A stretch of 57,241 nt of DNA from an uncultured Clostridium sp. (GTDB lineage Bacteria > Bacillota > Clostridia > Christensenellales > Borkfalkiaceae): assembly GCA_900555925.1 (NCBI GenBank), contig USMU01000001.1:1-57241 (forward strand), in the 5' to 3' direction. Shown here in pieces: positions 17,045-25,740 of this stretch (position 1 is the stretch's first letter; each line of letters starts with the position of its first letter). Position numbers and translations under genes: made by a program. Under the pieces are notes generated by a model. That model saw nothing but the letters and a program-made list of their open reading frames with translations, did no database searches and was not told the origin of the DNA.

Positions 17045-18952
17045 ATGAACATCATTCTCAAAAACGGCGAAAGCATGCAGCTTGAAGACGGCGCCACCTG
17101 TATGCAGGCCGCCTCGGCGATTTCCGAGGGATTGGCGAGAAACGCGGTATGCGCAAAGGTGAACGGGGAGGCGGTAGACCTTTCTCACGTTCTCAAAGAG
17201 GGGGATTCGCTGGAAATCGTGACGCTTAAAGACAAGGAAGGACTGCACGTCTATCGTCATACTTGTGCGCACGTTTTGGCACAGGCGCTCAAAACCATTT
17301 ATCCCACCTGCAAGCTTGCGATAGGTCCCGTCATCGAGAACGGATTCTATTACGACATCGATTTCGTCACGCCCATTACTAAGGAAGACCTCGCAAAAAT
17401 CGAAGCGGAGATGCAGAAGATCATCAAGAGCAATCTTCCCGTCGAACGTTTTGTTCTTCCGAGGGAAGAAGCGCTCAAACTCATGGAGGGTTACGACGAA
17501 AAATATAAGGTGGAACTTATCGAAGATTTGCCCGAAGGAGAAACGATTTCCTTCTATAAACAAGGCAATTTTACCGACCTTTGCCGCGGTCCGCACCTTC
17601 CTTCCACCGGAAAAATCAAGGCGTTCAAGCTCATCAATATCGCGGGCGCCTATTGGAGAGGGGATGAACACAATAAAATGCTCACCCGTATTTACGGTAC
17701 GGCTTTTGCGAAAAAGGACGAAATGGAAGCCTATTTCCACATGCTCGAAGAGGCAAAAAAGCGCGACCATACCAAGCTCGGAAAAGAGCTCAAACTTTTC
17801 ACGCTCCTCAACGAAGGAAAGGGCTTTCCCTTCTTTCTGCCGCACGGCATGATTCTGAAAAACGCGCTCGTCGAATATTGGAGACAGATTCACGACCGCG
17901 AGGGGTATGTAGAAGTGTCCACGCCCATTATGCTCAGCCGTTCTCTTTGGGAAACTTCGGGGCACTGGGACCATTATAAAGAAAATATGTATACCACCAA
18001 AGTGGACGAAGAAGATTACGCCATTAAACCCATGAACTGTCCGGGCGGTATTCTCGTTTACAAGACGGAGCCCCGCAGTTATAAGGATTTGCCTATCCGC
18101 ATGGGCGAATTGGGGATCGTTCACCGTCACGAAAAGTCCGGACAGTTGCACGGGCTTTTCCGCGTGCGTTGCTTTACGCAGGACGACGCGCATATTTTTA
18201 TGATGCCCTCGCAGATTACGAGTGAGATAAAGAACGTCGTAAGGCTCATCAATGAAGTTTATACGCTTTTCGGATTTAAGTATCACGTGGAACTTTCCAC
18301 CCGTCCCGAAAACAGTATGGGCAGCGACGAGGATTGGGAGAATGCGACCACGGCGCTTCGCCGCGCGCTCGAAGAACTCCATCTCGAATATACCGTAAAC
18401 GAGGGGGACGGCGCTTTCTACGGCCCTAAAATCGACTTCCACCTCGAAGATTCCATCGGCAGAACCTGGCAGTGCGGAACCATTCAGCTCGACTTCCAGC
18501 TTCCGCAGCGCTTTGAAATGGAGTATGTCGGAGAGGACGGTCAGAAACATCGTCCCATCATGGTGCATCGCGTCGTATTCGGCTCGATCGAAAGATTTAT
18601 CGGTATCCTCATCGAACATTATGCCGGAAAATTCCCCGTATGGCTTTCGCCCGTACAGGTAAAGATTTTGCCTATAACCGAGCGTCAGGAAGAATACGCG
18701 AGAGCATTGTATTCGGAAATGAAGGCGAACGGTATCCGGGCGGAACTCGATTTGAGAAACGAAAAAATCGGATATAAAATCCGCGAAGCGCAAATCGAGA
18801 AAGTTCCGTATATGCTCGTCGTGGGCGAAAAGGAAGCGCAGGATAAGCTCGTTTCCGTGAGGCGCAGGGACAAAGGCGATACGGGCGCGGTTCCCGCGGA
18901 AGAATTTATTTCACAGATAAAAAAGGAAATTGCCGACAAAACGGCTTTTTGA
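17045..18952 (+). CDS. thrS: threonyl-tRNA synthetase
   Basis: Class II synthetase charging tRNA-Thr, 635 residues. The N-terminal TGS domain (about 1-62) is followed by the editing domain with the HxxxH motif (His72, His76 in HTCAHVLAQAL) and its C-terminal partner. The catalytic core contains MNCPGG, FRVRCFTQDDAHIF and MVHRVVFGSIERFIG, and the anticodon-binding domain begins near WLSPVQVKILPI. ACGGAGG lies ~9 nt upstream of ATG 17045. Controlled by the T-box leader. Confidence 0.97.
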   Translation: MNIILKNGESMQLEDGATCMQAASAISEGLARNAVCAKVNGEAVDLSHVLKEGDSLEIVTLKDKEGLHVYRHTCAHVLAQALKTIYPTCKLAIGPVIENGFYYDIDFVTPITKEDLAKIEAEMQKIIKSNLPVERFVLPREEALKLMEGYDEKYKVELIEDLPEGETISFYKQGNFTDLCRGPHLPSTGKIKAFKLINIAGAYWRGDEHNKMLTRIYGTAFAKKDEMEAYFHMLEEAKKRDHTKLGKELKLFTLLNEGKGFPFFLPHGMILKNALVEYWRQIHDREGYVEVSTPIMLSRSLWETSGHWDHYKENMYTTKVDEEDYAIKPMNCPGGILVYKTEPRSYKDLPIRMGELGIVHRHEKSGQLHGLFRVRCFTQDDAHIFMMPSQITSEIKNVVRLINEVYTLFGFKYHVELSTRPENSMGSDEDWENATTALRRALEELHLEYTVNEGDGAFYGPKIDFHLEDSIGRTWQCGTIQLDFQLPQRFEMEYVGEDGQKHRPIMVHRVVFGSIERFIGILIEHYAGKFPVWLSPVQVKILPITERQEEYARALYSEMKANGIRAELDLRNEKIGYKIREAQIEKVPYMLVVGEKEAQDKLVSVRRRDKGDTGAVPAEEFISQIKKEIADKTAF

Positions 18953-18993
18953 CGGGATTTTCCAAATTTTCGGGAATTGTCGCTTAAAAACGC

Positions 18994-19023
18994 TTGACAA
19001 GAAAAGCATATCTATGTTATTCT
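18994..19023 (+). promoter_or_regulatory. promoter of the infC-rpmI-rplT operon
   Basis: TTGACA (18994-18999) and an extended -10 TGTTATTCT (TATTCT 19018-19023) with 18-bp spacing. Confidence 0.65.
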
Positions 19024-19029
19024 ATAAAA

Positions 19030-19169
19030 GCTAAGCAGAAGCGAACCTTCTCGCCGCGCGGTTGACATATCGGCGCGGCTCGATAATTTCCGAAATCGTC
19101 GAATTAGGGATTGTTGCGGGTTGCTGACGTTTGGCAATCCGCTATTATTTTGACGTGAGGTGTACGACT
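19030..19169 (+). promoter_or_regulatory. infC leader with GC-rich hairpin
   Basis: About 140 nt of untranslated leader. It contains a GC-rich hairpin (GCCGCGC 19053-19059 with GCGCGGC 19073-19079). In Bacillota this leader is often the binding site for autoregulation by L20, and I cannot confirm the L20 fold by eye. The Shine-Dalgarno GAGGTG is at 19157-19162. Confidence 0.45.
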
Positions 19170-19679
19170 ATCAAAGAACAGTATCAGTTGAACGGAGATA
19201 TCCGCGACAGAGAGGTAAGGGTAATCGCTTCCACGGGCGATATGCTCGGTATAATGAGTTCGCAGGAAGCTCTGCGGCTTGCGGAAGATGAAAATTTGGA
19301 TTTGGTGAAAATTTCGCCCAATGCGGTGCCGCCCGTCTGCAAGATCATGAATTACGGCAAATTCAAGTTCGAACAGGCGAAGCGGGAAAAAGAAAACCGC
19401 AAAAATCAAAAGGTGATGGAAATTAAAGAAATTTATCTTTCCATGACCATCGATGTAGGGGATTTGAACGTCAAAGCGAAAAAGGCGTTCGAATTTCTCG
19501 AAGACGGAAATAAAGTCAAAGTGTCCATTCGTATGCGCGGCAGACAAATGGCTCATTCTTCCATGGGCGTGGAAGTCATGCAGCGTTTCTTCGGACTTTT
19601 GAACGGTAAGGCCGTCATGGATAAGGCTCCTTTGACGGAAGGGAGAAATATTTTAATGATTCTTTCTCCCGCGAAATAA
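19170..19679 (+). CDS. infC: translation initiation factor IF-3, ATC start
   Basis: IF-3 of 169 residues. N-terminal domain QLNGDIRDREVRVIASTGDM, linker rich in Lys/Glu (KFEQAKREKENRKNQK), C-terminal domain with MSTIDVGD-like and VSIRMRGRQMAHSSMG segments. ATC 19170 is preferred as the start: GAGGTG lies exactly 7 nt upstream and the protein then begins at IKEQYQLNG, like known family starts. The in-frame alternatives GTG 19155 and TTG 19131 have no Shine-Dalgarno. Rare AUU/AUC starts are a known infC device, since IF-3 itself discriminates against them and so autoregulates. First gene of the ribosomal operon. Confidence 0.93.
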   Translation: MKEQYQLNGDIRDREVRVIASTGDMLGIMSSQEALRLAEDENLDLVKISPNAVPPVCKIMNYGKFKFEQAKREKENRKNQKVMEIKEIYLSMTIDVGDLNVKAKKAFEFLEDGNKVKVSIRMRGRQMAHSSMGVEVMQRFFGLLNGKAVMDKAPLTEGRNILMILSPAK

Positions 19680-19690
19680 TCCATAGTGCA

Positions 19691-19716
19691 GTACCCGTCC
19701 GCGAGAGCGGTCGGTA
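19691..19716 (+). promoter_or_regulatory. hairpin between infC and rpmI
   Basis: GTACC (19691-19695) pairs with GGTAC (19712-19716) and the inner CCGC with GCGG, around a GAGA loop and with a small internal bulge. It has no T run, so it is not a terminator. It could be a ribosomal-protein binding or processing site. Confidence 0.35.
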
Positions 19717-19753
19717 CGGATAAAGACAGAAAAAATATTCGGAGGATAAACAT

Positions 19754-19954
19754 ATGCCTAAACAGAAATCCCACAGCGGAACCAAAAAGCGTTTCTGGCT
19801 TACCGGTACAGGCAAAGTCAACAGACCGCACGGCGGCAAAAACCATAAAGCGGAAACCAAGAGCAGCAAGAGAAGGAGAACGCTCCGTCAGAGCACTCTC
19901 GTTTCTCCCACTCAGGAACATACCGTCAAGAGTATGATGCCGTATAAGGACTAA
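19754..19954 (+). CDS. rpmI: 50S ribosomal protein L35
   Basis: 66-residue basic protein with the L35 signature [20 protein letters not shown] and the C-terminal Lys/Arg-rich [20 protein letters not shown] lies ~8 nt upstream. It sits between infC and rplT as in most bacteria. Confidence 0.97.
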   Translation: MPKQKSHSGTKKRFWLTGTGKVNRPHGGKNHKAETKSSKRRRTLRQSTLVSPTQEHTVKSMMPYKD

Positions 19955-19974
19955 GGAAAGAAGGAGAACGAAAA

Positions 19975-20325
19975 ATGCGTATTAAAAGAAGTGTAAACGC
20001 GCTCAAAAAGCGCAGAAAGATTTTCAAGCTCTCCAAGGGCTATTTCGGAAACAAGAGCAAATCTTACCGTATCGCCAGACAGGCGGTCATGAAGTCCTTG
20101 AACTATGCCTATATCGGCAGACGCAGAAGAAAGAGAGATTTCAGAAAACTGTGGATTGCGAGAATCAATGCAGCGGCGAGAATCAATGGTCTTTCTTACA
20201 GCAAACTGATGCACGGTCTTTCCGTCGCAGGCATCAATCTCAACAGAAAAGTTCTTGCCGACTTGGCCGTCAACGATGCTCCCGCATTTGCGCAGCTGGC
20301 CGAAAAAGCTAAAGCGGCTCTCTGA
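19975..20325 (+). CDS. rplT: 50S ribosomal protein L20
   Basis: 116 residues, typical length. The N-terminal basic extension contains [18 protein letters not shown] and the globular end contains [16 protein letters not shown]. Assembles early on 23S rRNA and in Bacillota may repress its own operon through the leader. A good Shine-Dalgarno (AAAGAAGGAGAA) precedes ATG 19975. Confidence 0.98.
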   Translation: MRIKRSVNALKKRRKIFKLSKGYFGNKSKSYRIARQAVMKSLNYAYIGRRRRKRDFRKLWIARINAAARINGLSYSKLMHGLSVAGINLNRKVLADLAVNDAPAFAQLAEKAKAAL

Positions 20326-20333
20326 TTGACACT

Positions 20334-20364
20334 AAAAGCCTTTTAGCTTCTAAAAGGCTTTTTT
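20334..20364 (+). terminator. terminator of infC-rpmI-rplT
   Basis: 13-bp perfect stem (20334-20346 with 20350-20362), 3-nt loop, T run to 20364. Confidence 0.9.
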
Positions 20365-20381
20365 CGTGCATTGAAGAAAAA

Positions 20382-21128
20382 ATGATACTCACTTCCAAAA
20401 ACAATCCGTTGATTAAAGAGACGATTTCCTTAAAAGAAAAAAAATTCAGAAAGGAAAAGAAATGCTTCCTTGTCGAGGGCGCGAAAATGGCGTCCGAGTG
20501 CAGAAAGAGCGGACTCGAAATCGAGCGGGTATTCGTTTCGGAAAGCTATCGCGGAGAAGCGGACGATTCTGCAATCCGCGTTTCCGATGAAGTTTTTGCC
20601 CGCCTTTCGGACGAAAAGACTCCGCAGGGGATTCTCTGCGTGGTAAAAATCCCCGAAAAACCTCTTTGTCCTCCGCGGGAAAACTGTCTCTTTTTGGACG
20701 GAATTTCCGATCCGGGGAACATGGGTGCGATTATACGTACGGCAAACGCCGCCGGATATAGGGAACTCTATCTTGCGGAGTGTACCGATCCCTATTCTCC
20801 CAAGAGCGTCCGCGCGAGCATGAGCGGTATTTTTTTCGTAAATCTGTATACGGGAACGCGAAAAGAGATTTTATCGGCGCTTTCGGGCTTGCCGATTTTG
20901 GCGGCCGATATGGACGGAGAAAATATTTTCAGCTTTTCTCCGCCCGCAAAATATGTTCTTGCAATAGGAAACGAGGCAAACGGAATTTCGGAAGAAGTGT
21001 TCAAAGCGGCGGAATATACGATCAAAATTCCCATGCAGGCCTCTCAGGAAAGTCTGAATGCGGCCGTGTCTGCGGGAATAGCGATGTATGTTCTGAAACG
21101 GGAACAATTTATAAAAAGTAATCGATAG
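20382..21128 (+). CDS. SpoU/TrmH-family RNA 2'-O-methyltransferase
   Basis: SPOUT methyltransferase of 248 residues. The N-terminal substrate-binding domain (about 1-90) is followed by the knotted domain with its three motifs: SDPGNMGAIIRTANAAG (motif 1), LAIGNEANGIS (motif 2) and IPMQASQESLNAAVSAGIA (motif 3). In B. subtilis the homologue YsgA, near the same ribosomal operon region, modifies 23S rRNA. The exact target here is not determined. It lies right after a terminator with no obvious promoter and a weak Shine-Dalgarno (GAAGAAA), so it may depend on readthrough. Confidence 0.9.
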   Translation: MILTSKNNPLIKETISLKEKKFRKEKKCFLVEGAKMASECRKSGLEIERVFVSESYRGEADDSAIRVSDEVFARLSDEKTPQGILCVVKIPEKPLCPPRENCLFLDGISDPGNMGAIIRTANAAGYRELYLAECTDPYSPKSVRASMSGIFFVNLYTGTRKEILSALSGLPILAADMDGENIFSFSPPAKYVLAIGNEANGISEEVFKAAEYTIKIPMQASQESLNAAVSAGIAMYVLKREQFIKSNR

Positions 21129-21139
21129 GAGTTAAAATT

Positions 21140-21931
21140 ATGTCCGGACATAGCAAATGGCACAATATACAGGCAAAAAAGGGCAAGGCGGATGCTGCGA
21201 GGGGAAGAATTTTTACCAAACTCGGCAGAGAAATCGCCGTTGCCGCAAAGAGCAACCCTAATCCCGACACTAACAGTAAGCTCGCCGACGTTATCGCGAA
21301 GGCGAAAGCGGCGAATATGCCCAACGATAACATTATGCGCAGCATCAAGAAGGCTGCGGGGGAAATGAGCGGCTCCGATTATAAGGAACTCACTTATGAG
21401 GGCTACGGTCCCGCAGGCTCCGCCGTCATTATTACGACTCTGACCGATAATAATAACCGTACGGCCAGCGATATCCGCGCGGTGATGGGAAAACACGGCG
21501 GCTCTATGGGGAACACGGGTTGCGTTTCCTATAATTTCGACAATAAAGGGTATATCGTCGTGGAACGGACCGTAGAGCTTGATGAAGATACGATGACCGA
21601 ATATGCACTGGAAGCAGGGGCGGACGATGTCGTAACGGGAGAAGACGTATATGAGATTTTTACGACTCCCGAAAGTTTTTCGGCCGTCAGAAAATATCTT
21701 GAAGATAAAAACGCGGAATTGATGGCAGCCGCTCCCAAGACGCGCAGGAACGAAGAGGAAGAGCCGAAGATTCGTTTCGTGCAGGCAGAAATCGCTATGA
21801 TTCCTCAAAACAAAATTACGCTTCCCGCAGATAAAGTCAAGACCTTTGAAAATATGCTGGAGGCACTCGAAGACCTCGACGACGTTCAGGATGTTTACCA
21901 TAATGTAGACCTTCCGGACGACGAAGAATGA
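21140..21931 (+). CDS. yebC: YebC/PmpR (DUF28) family protein
   Basis: 263-residue member of the YebC family with the invariant start MSGHSKWHNIQAKKGKADAARG and the middle motif YEGYGPAGSAVIITTLTDN. Family members have been described as DNA-binding regulators and, more recently, as factors that relieve ribosome stalling. Its position just after an rRNA methylase and ribosomal proteins fits the translation role better, which is inference. The C-terminus carries an acidic tail (DDVQDVYHNVDLPDDEE). Shine-Dalgarno TAGGAG about 9 nt before ATG. Confidence 0.95.
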   Translation: MSGHSKWHNIQAKKGKADAARGRIFTKLGREIAVAAKSNPNPDTNSKLADVIAKAKAANMPNDNIMRSIKKAAGEMSGSDYKELTYEGYGPAGSAVIITTLTDNNNRTASDIRAVMGKHGGSMGNTGCVSYNFDNKGYIVVERTVELDEDTMTEYALEAGADDVVTGEDVYEIFTTPESFSAVRKYLEDKNAELMAAAPKTRRNEEEEPKIRFVQAEIAMIPQNKITLPADKVKTFENMLEALEDLDDVQDVYHNVDLPDDEE

Positions 21932-21975
21932 TAAAAAAAATCAACACCTCATGGACAATTCCCATAGAAATTAAA

Positions 21976-22014
21976 AAATAGCGAAGATTTTCAAAAATCT
22001 TCGCTATTTCTATT
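21976..22014 (+). terminator. terminator after yebC
   Basis: 15-bp perfect stem (21976-21990 with 21995-22009), 4-nt loop, then TCTATTTT. Confidence 0.85.
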
Positions 22015-22033
22015 TTACTCGATAAATTGAATT

Positions 22034-22459
22034 TTAGTTTTGCCTTCTTGCTTTAAGTATCGTTTTACAAATATCTGCATTTTTAACTATATTGTTTTGA
22101 AAATATTGCTCTAATTTATTTATACTTATTCTTGTATCGGCTGCCTTTAATAAATTCGTAATCCCGTATTTATCATTACCAAAGTTTTTTGCCAATATTT
22201 GCTCTTTGGGACTGTCTAAATATTCTCTTAGCAGCTCTGATATATCGGATATTTCAGTAGTATATGGATAATCCTCTTTTGAAACCGAAATTTTTGGATA
22301 ATCAAATATAATTTCCCTATTTAACGTTATCCAATACCTCGGTAAATTTGTACTACCTCTTTGGCTATTCATACGATATACTGAACAATGAATTTGCAAA
22401 TTAATTTTATTATCTAGTATTAAATATAATTGTTTTTGTAGATTGCTCCATCTTTTCAT
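22034..22459 (-). CDS. hypothetical protein, possibly SF0329-like
   Basis: No confident family. The reading frame (141 residues from the internal Met, 153 from ATG 22495) begins MKRWSNLQKQLYLILDNK and contains HCSVYRMNSQRG, then LPRYWITLNREIIFDYP. That pattern of an RW start followed by a WITLxxxEI core reminded me of the SF0329 group of small uncharacterised proteins. The C-terminal half is helical and polar. Base composition is much more AT-rich than the flanking genes, which fits a horizontally acquired cargo gene. No Shine-Dalgarno supports either start. Confidence 0.5.
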   Translation of the reverse strand: MKRWSNLQKQLYLILDNKINLQIHCSVYRMNSQRGSTNLPRYWITLNREIIFDYPKISVSKEDYPYTTEISDISELLREYLDSPKEQILAKNFGNDKYGITNLLKAADTRISINKLEQYFQNNIVKNADICKTILKARRQN

Positions 22460-22880
22460 ACGATTATTTTTCTGATTACCAGCTATTACCGTCATTATAT
22501 AGCATAAGGATTAAAAAAGTAAGCACTATTAGCAAAAAATGGATATTGATTGCCATAATCTGTTGGAGAAGCGATGTTTGTCTGAAATCAAACAATCCTT
22601 ATCTTTTATTTTAGCATTTAGCGGGCTCACTTTCATATCTTTTATTTTGTTCCATAGCGATTATGCGACAAGCATCACAAAAAAACGAAACGCGCGCGAA
22701 ATGGCTCGTCTCAATATGATTATCAAACTCTTACAGACACCGGCATATATTGTTATATTTTGTCCGAGAATTATTTTTTTAGCAACGATTTTACGTTTGC
22801 GTTTCCTTTCAATTTTTTTATATAGGAAAACAAAACTTGAAAATTTTTGCCGCAATTTGATATAAAGGAGAGGAAAAATT
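22460..22880. other. AT-rich spacer without a supported gene
   Basis: A 108-codon plus-strand frame (22539-22865) and shorter minus-strand frames run through here. None has a Shine-Dalgarno, recognisable motif or codon pattern like the neighbours. The predicted plus product is hydrophobic mainly because the DNA is T-rich. I see no RNA gene or clear promoter. Probably decayed accessory DNA. Confidence 0.5.
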
Positions 22881-23549
22881 TTATTTCGTCAAGTCCCAGT
22901 CTATGGGCTGAATTCCGTTTTTCTCTAAATAGGCGTTTGTTTTTGAAAAATGCCGACACCCGAAAAATCCATTAAATGCGGACAGCGGGGAAGGATGGGG
23001 ACACTCGAGGATCAGATGTTTGTTTTGGTCGATTAACGGTTTTTTACTGCGGGCATTTCCGCCCCAAAGAATAAAGACGATATGTTCCTTTTTTTCTGAA
23101 ATCATTTGAATAATACTGTCAGTAAACCATGCCCATCCACAGGCGGAATGAGAATTTGCCCGATGTGCACGCACGGTCAAGGAGGTATTCATCAAAAGCA
23201 CACCTTCTTTTGCCCATTTTGTAAGATCGCCGGATTCGGGAATGTCGCACCCGATATCGGAATGAAGTTCCTTAAAAATATTTTCGAGAGAAGGCGGTTT
23301 TTCCACGCCTTCACGCACGGAAAAACAAAGTCCATGCGCTTGTCCCGCATTATGATAGGGATCTTGCCCCAAAAGTACGACTTTTACCTTTTCAAACGGG
23401 GTATAACGAAAACAGTTGAAAAGATCATACATATCCGGATAGACCGTATAATGGTTATATTCGTCTATCAAGAATTTTCGGATTTTCAAGTATCGTTCAT
23501 CTGCGAAGAGAGGGGCTAAAAGTTCGTTCCAATCGCCTAAATCGACCAT
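22881..23549 (-). CDS. ung: uracil-DNA glycosylase (family 1)
   Basis: Removes uracil from DNA to start base excision repair. Catalytic water-activating motif GQDPYHNAGQAHGLCFSV, the DNA-intercalation/minor-groove motif HPSPLSAFNGFFGCRHFS, and VLLMNTSLTVRAHRANSH are all intact. Length 222 is typical. It lies downstream of the nucleosidase gene on the same strand (36 nt gap) and is probably cotranscribed. Confidence 0.96.
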   Translation of the reverse strand: MVDLGDWNELLAPLFADERYLKIRKFLIDEYNHYTVYPDMYDLFNCFRYTPFEKVKVVLLGQDPYHNAGQAHGLCFSVREGVEKPPSLENIFKELHSDIGCDIPESGDLTKWAKEGVLLMNTSLTVRAHRANSHSACGWAWFTDSIIQMISEKKEHIVFILWGGNARSKKPLIDQNKHLILECPHPSPLSAFNGFFGCRHFSKTNAYLEKNGIQPIDWDLTK

Positions 23550-23585
23550 AATTTTCTTTCCCTGCCTTGTGTTTATATTTATTTT

Positions 23586-24242
23586 TTAAAGCTCTTCCAA
23601 CAAAGTCGGAAGGTATGTTTTTAGATTTTGGAGCGCTTTATCCTTATTTTTCAGATATTGTTCAGTCGTGCTCCCGCTACCTGCAACATCGGAAATCGCT
23701 TTGACGGAATAGACCGGTAATTGAGCCGCATAAGCTGCCTGAACGACCGCCGCGCCCTCCATATCCCGAATATCTGCCTTTAATGTATCAGTAAGAAGCC
23801 GATAATCGTCAGGTGAATCGTTAAAGCGGTCAGCGGTTCCTAATGCTTTCTTTTTTAAGGGAGCTTTGAAGGAGGACAATTTTAAATAATTTTCCGTATA
23901 TTCGTCCAAGGTACCTATTTTGGTACCGTTTAACTGCGTTACGTCAAAATCGAATTGAACGGCGGCTTTAATTTGGTATACGCCGCAGAGTTCCGTGGAA
24001 TCATTCAAACCACCCGCAACGCCGAAATTGAATAATTTTTCTGCGTCGAATTTGCTGACGAGCAGCTGTGTTCCGAGTGCGGCATTTACTTTTCCGACTC
24101 CGCAGACTACGAGTGCAACGTCCTTTCCGAATGCACGGCCGACATGAACAGTTTTTCCGCTCACAGTGAGAACGCGGAAGGTCTCCATTTCTTCCAATAA
24201 AATTTCCGCTTCGCTTTCCAAAGCGACTACAATTCCAAGCAT
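23586..24242 (-). CDS. mtnN: 5'-methylthioadenosine/S-adenosylhomocysteine nucleosidase family protein
   Basis: Nucleoside phosphorylase-fold hydrolase of 218 residues. N-terminal LGIVVALESEAEILLEEM, the Gly-rich VVCGVGKVNAALGTQLLV and FNFGVAGGLND strands, and the catalytic/ribose-binding DMEGAAVVQAAYA with the downstream VKAISDVA. In this family the Asp of SD acts as general acid. Substrate could be MTA/SAH, giving adenine and the thioribose or homocysteine riboside, or another purine nucleoside. Good Shine-Dalgarno (AAAGGAGAA) upstream. It leads ung in a two-gene unit. Confidence 0.82.
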   Translation of the reverse strand: MLGIVVALESEAEILLEEMETFRVLTVSGKTVHVGRAFGKDVALVVCGVGKVNAALGTQLLVSKFDAEKLFNFGVAGGLNDSTELCGVYQIKAAVQFDFDVTQLNGTKIGTLDEYTENYLKLSSFKAPLKKKALGTADRFNDSPDDYRLLTDTLKADIRDMEGAAVVQAAYAAQLPVYSVKAISDVAGSGSTTEQYLKNKDKALQNLKTYLPTLLEEL

Positions 24243-24302
24243 AATCAGTATTCTCCTTTTCTCGTGTAAAATTCCTTTTTTAAGTCTTTATAAGTGTACA
24301 AC

Positions 24303-24311
24303 TGTTATAAT
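24303..24311 (+). promoter_or_regulatory. extended -10 promoter for the ferritin-like gene
   Basis: TGTTATAAT (24303-24311), a perfect extended -10 element. The -35 region is poor. Confidence 0.6.
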
Positions 24312-24408
24312 AGTGTAACAGATTTTGCGAAAATAATCAAACGGTTGAATAGGTTTTTTGGCGAATGTAGATAATAAATCTATGAAATTTCCTTTCGGAG
24401 GTAAAAAA

Positions 24409-25656
24409 ATGAATCCATTTGAAGAAAAACCGCAAAAAATTGAGAAAAGTTTCCAAAATTGGAAAAATGTACTCATCAAGCCCTATGACAAGCACACGGT
24501 AGATCCTTATACCCGTTTGCGCATCATTTTAATGGATGGTACGGAGTTTGAATCCGTGCGTTTCGGGCATAGTTATACACGGAATTGTACGAATAACGAT
24601 ATTCGTCGCGAATTGGCTCTCATTCGCAGAAGCGAACAGATTCAGCAAAAGAGAATCGCTTCCTTAAAACCCATGGATGAAAATATTCTCGAACATACTA
24701 TCGGGTACGAGCAGCTGGCGGTCGATTTAACGGCAAATCTTGCAAAATCGGAAAAGAACGATTACGTGAGACAACAATTAAACTTCGCCCTTTTGGAAGA
24801 TTTCGATCATTTGTATCGGTATTCCGATTTAATGGAATTGGAAAAATCTGGCGATCCCGCGCTTCTCGTAGGGGATTATACAGAAATCATGCCCGGCAGA
24901 CCCACGGTAGCGGAATATCGTCATCCTTTCGACGATGTAAAATTCAATATCAACAGTTATCTGAATAATACGCTTACCCGACTTCATGTCAACATCATTA
25001 CCGCGGCGGAACAACAGACGATGAACTATTATATGAACGTCGCCAATCTGTACGTGAGCGATTTGGGCAGAAAATTATATAATGAAATTGCCATGATCGA
25101 GGAACAGCATGTCACGGGATACGGCTCTCTCAAAGATTCTTCCTGCACGTGGCTGGAAAATCTCGTCATGAACGAATATACCGAATGTTATCTCTATTAT
25201 TCCTGTTACGAGGACGAAAAGGATCCCCGAATCAAAAAAGTTTGGGAACAACATTTTACGGAGGAAATCTCGCATCTGCATAAAGCCGCCGAATTACTCT
25301 TAAAATATGAAGGGAAAGTATGGCAGCAGCTCTTTCCCGAGGGCGGAGATTTTCCCGAACTTCTCAAATTCCGCTCCCAAAAAGAATATATTCGGGAAGT
25401 GCTTAAAAGCGTACGCTTGACGGCAGTGGAGGAAGGATTTAGAGAGCTTTCGTCTATGCCGGATAATTTCCGCTATTTCTCCTATAATAAAGGAGTTAAC
25501 GGAAACTTGGAAAAGGTCGGGACTCATTCCGTTATCAATCTTGCCATTTCCGAATTCGGCAAGGATTATCGGATAGAGAATAAAGCGCATCCCGTCGAAG
25601 CGCTTTCTAAACGTACCAAGGACAATACGGACGTAGGCAGAGTCAAGGACGCTTGA
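24409..25656 (+). CDS. uncharacterised protein with ferritin-like helices
   Basis: 415 residues, almost entirely helical, no recognised name. Repeated Glu/His patterns look like a diiron four-helix bundle: LEDFDHLYRYSD near residue 137, MIEEQHVTGYGSL near 232, NEYTECYLYYSCYEDEKD near 255, and FTEEISHLHKAAELL near 284. That suggests a ferritin-like domain spanning about 100-310, perhaps for redox or metal storage. A C-terminal tail of ~60 polar residues ends in KDNTDVGRVKDA. Start ATG 24409 is chosen because GGAGGT lies 7 nt before it; the longer frame from ATG 24358 has no Shine-Dalgarno. The diiron assignment is inference from motif spacing. Confidence 0.75.
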   Translation: MNPFEEKPQKIEKSFQNWKNVLIKPYDKHTVDPYTRLRIILMDGTEFESVRFGHSYTRNCTNNDIRRELALIRRSEQIQQKRIASLKPMDENILEHTIGYEQLAVDLTANLAKSEKNDYVRQQLNFALLEDFDHLYRYSDLMELEKSGDPALLVGDYTEIMPGRPTVAEYRHPFDDVKFNINSYLNNTLTRLHVNIITAAEQQTMNYYMNVANLYVSDLGRKLYNEIAMIEEQHVTGYGSLKDSSCTWLENLVMNEYTECYLYYSCYEDEKDPRIKKVWEQHFTEEISHLHKAAELLLKYEGKVWQQLFPEGGDFPELLKFRSQKEYIREVLKSVRLTAVEEGFRELSSMPDNFRYFSYNKGVNGNLEKVGTHSVINLAISEFGKDYRIENKAHPVEALSKRTKDNTDVGRVKDA

Positions 25657-25685
25657 CCGACCGACGGCTAAATCTCCCGTAATTC

Positions 25686-25728
25686 AATCGGTCCGACGCA
25701 CTATACGAGCGTCGGACCGATTTATTTT
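25686..25728 (+). terminator. terminator after the ferritin-like gene
   Basis: 14-bp perfect stem (25686-25699 with 25709-25722), 9-nt loop, short T-rich tail TTTATTTT. Confidence 0.8.
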
Positions 25729-25740
25729 GTCCGAAAAATA

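Noticed and set aside
16997..18793. 598-codon open frame on the minus strand across thrS
   Set aside because: Exact shadow of thrS; it has no motif and starts inside a certain gene.
19131..19169. TTG 19131 or GTG 19155 as the infC start
   Set aside because: Neither has a Shine-Dalgarno, and the strong GAGGTG at 19157 would then lie inside the coding region. ATC 19170 fits spacing and homologous N-termini.
22539..22865. 108-codon plus-strand frame with hydrophobic stretches
   Set aside because: AT-rich DNA easily gives Phe/Ile-rich frames. There is no Shine-Dalgarno, no motif, and comparable frames exist on the other strand.
24358..24408. N-terminal extension of the ferritin-like protein
   Set aside because: The 17 codons include the Shine-Dalgarno GGAGGT of ATG 24409, and there is no ribosome binding site before 24358.
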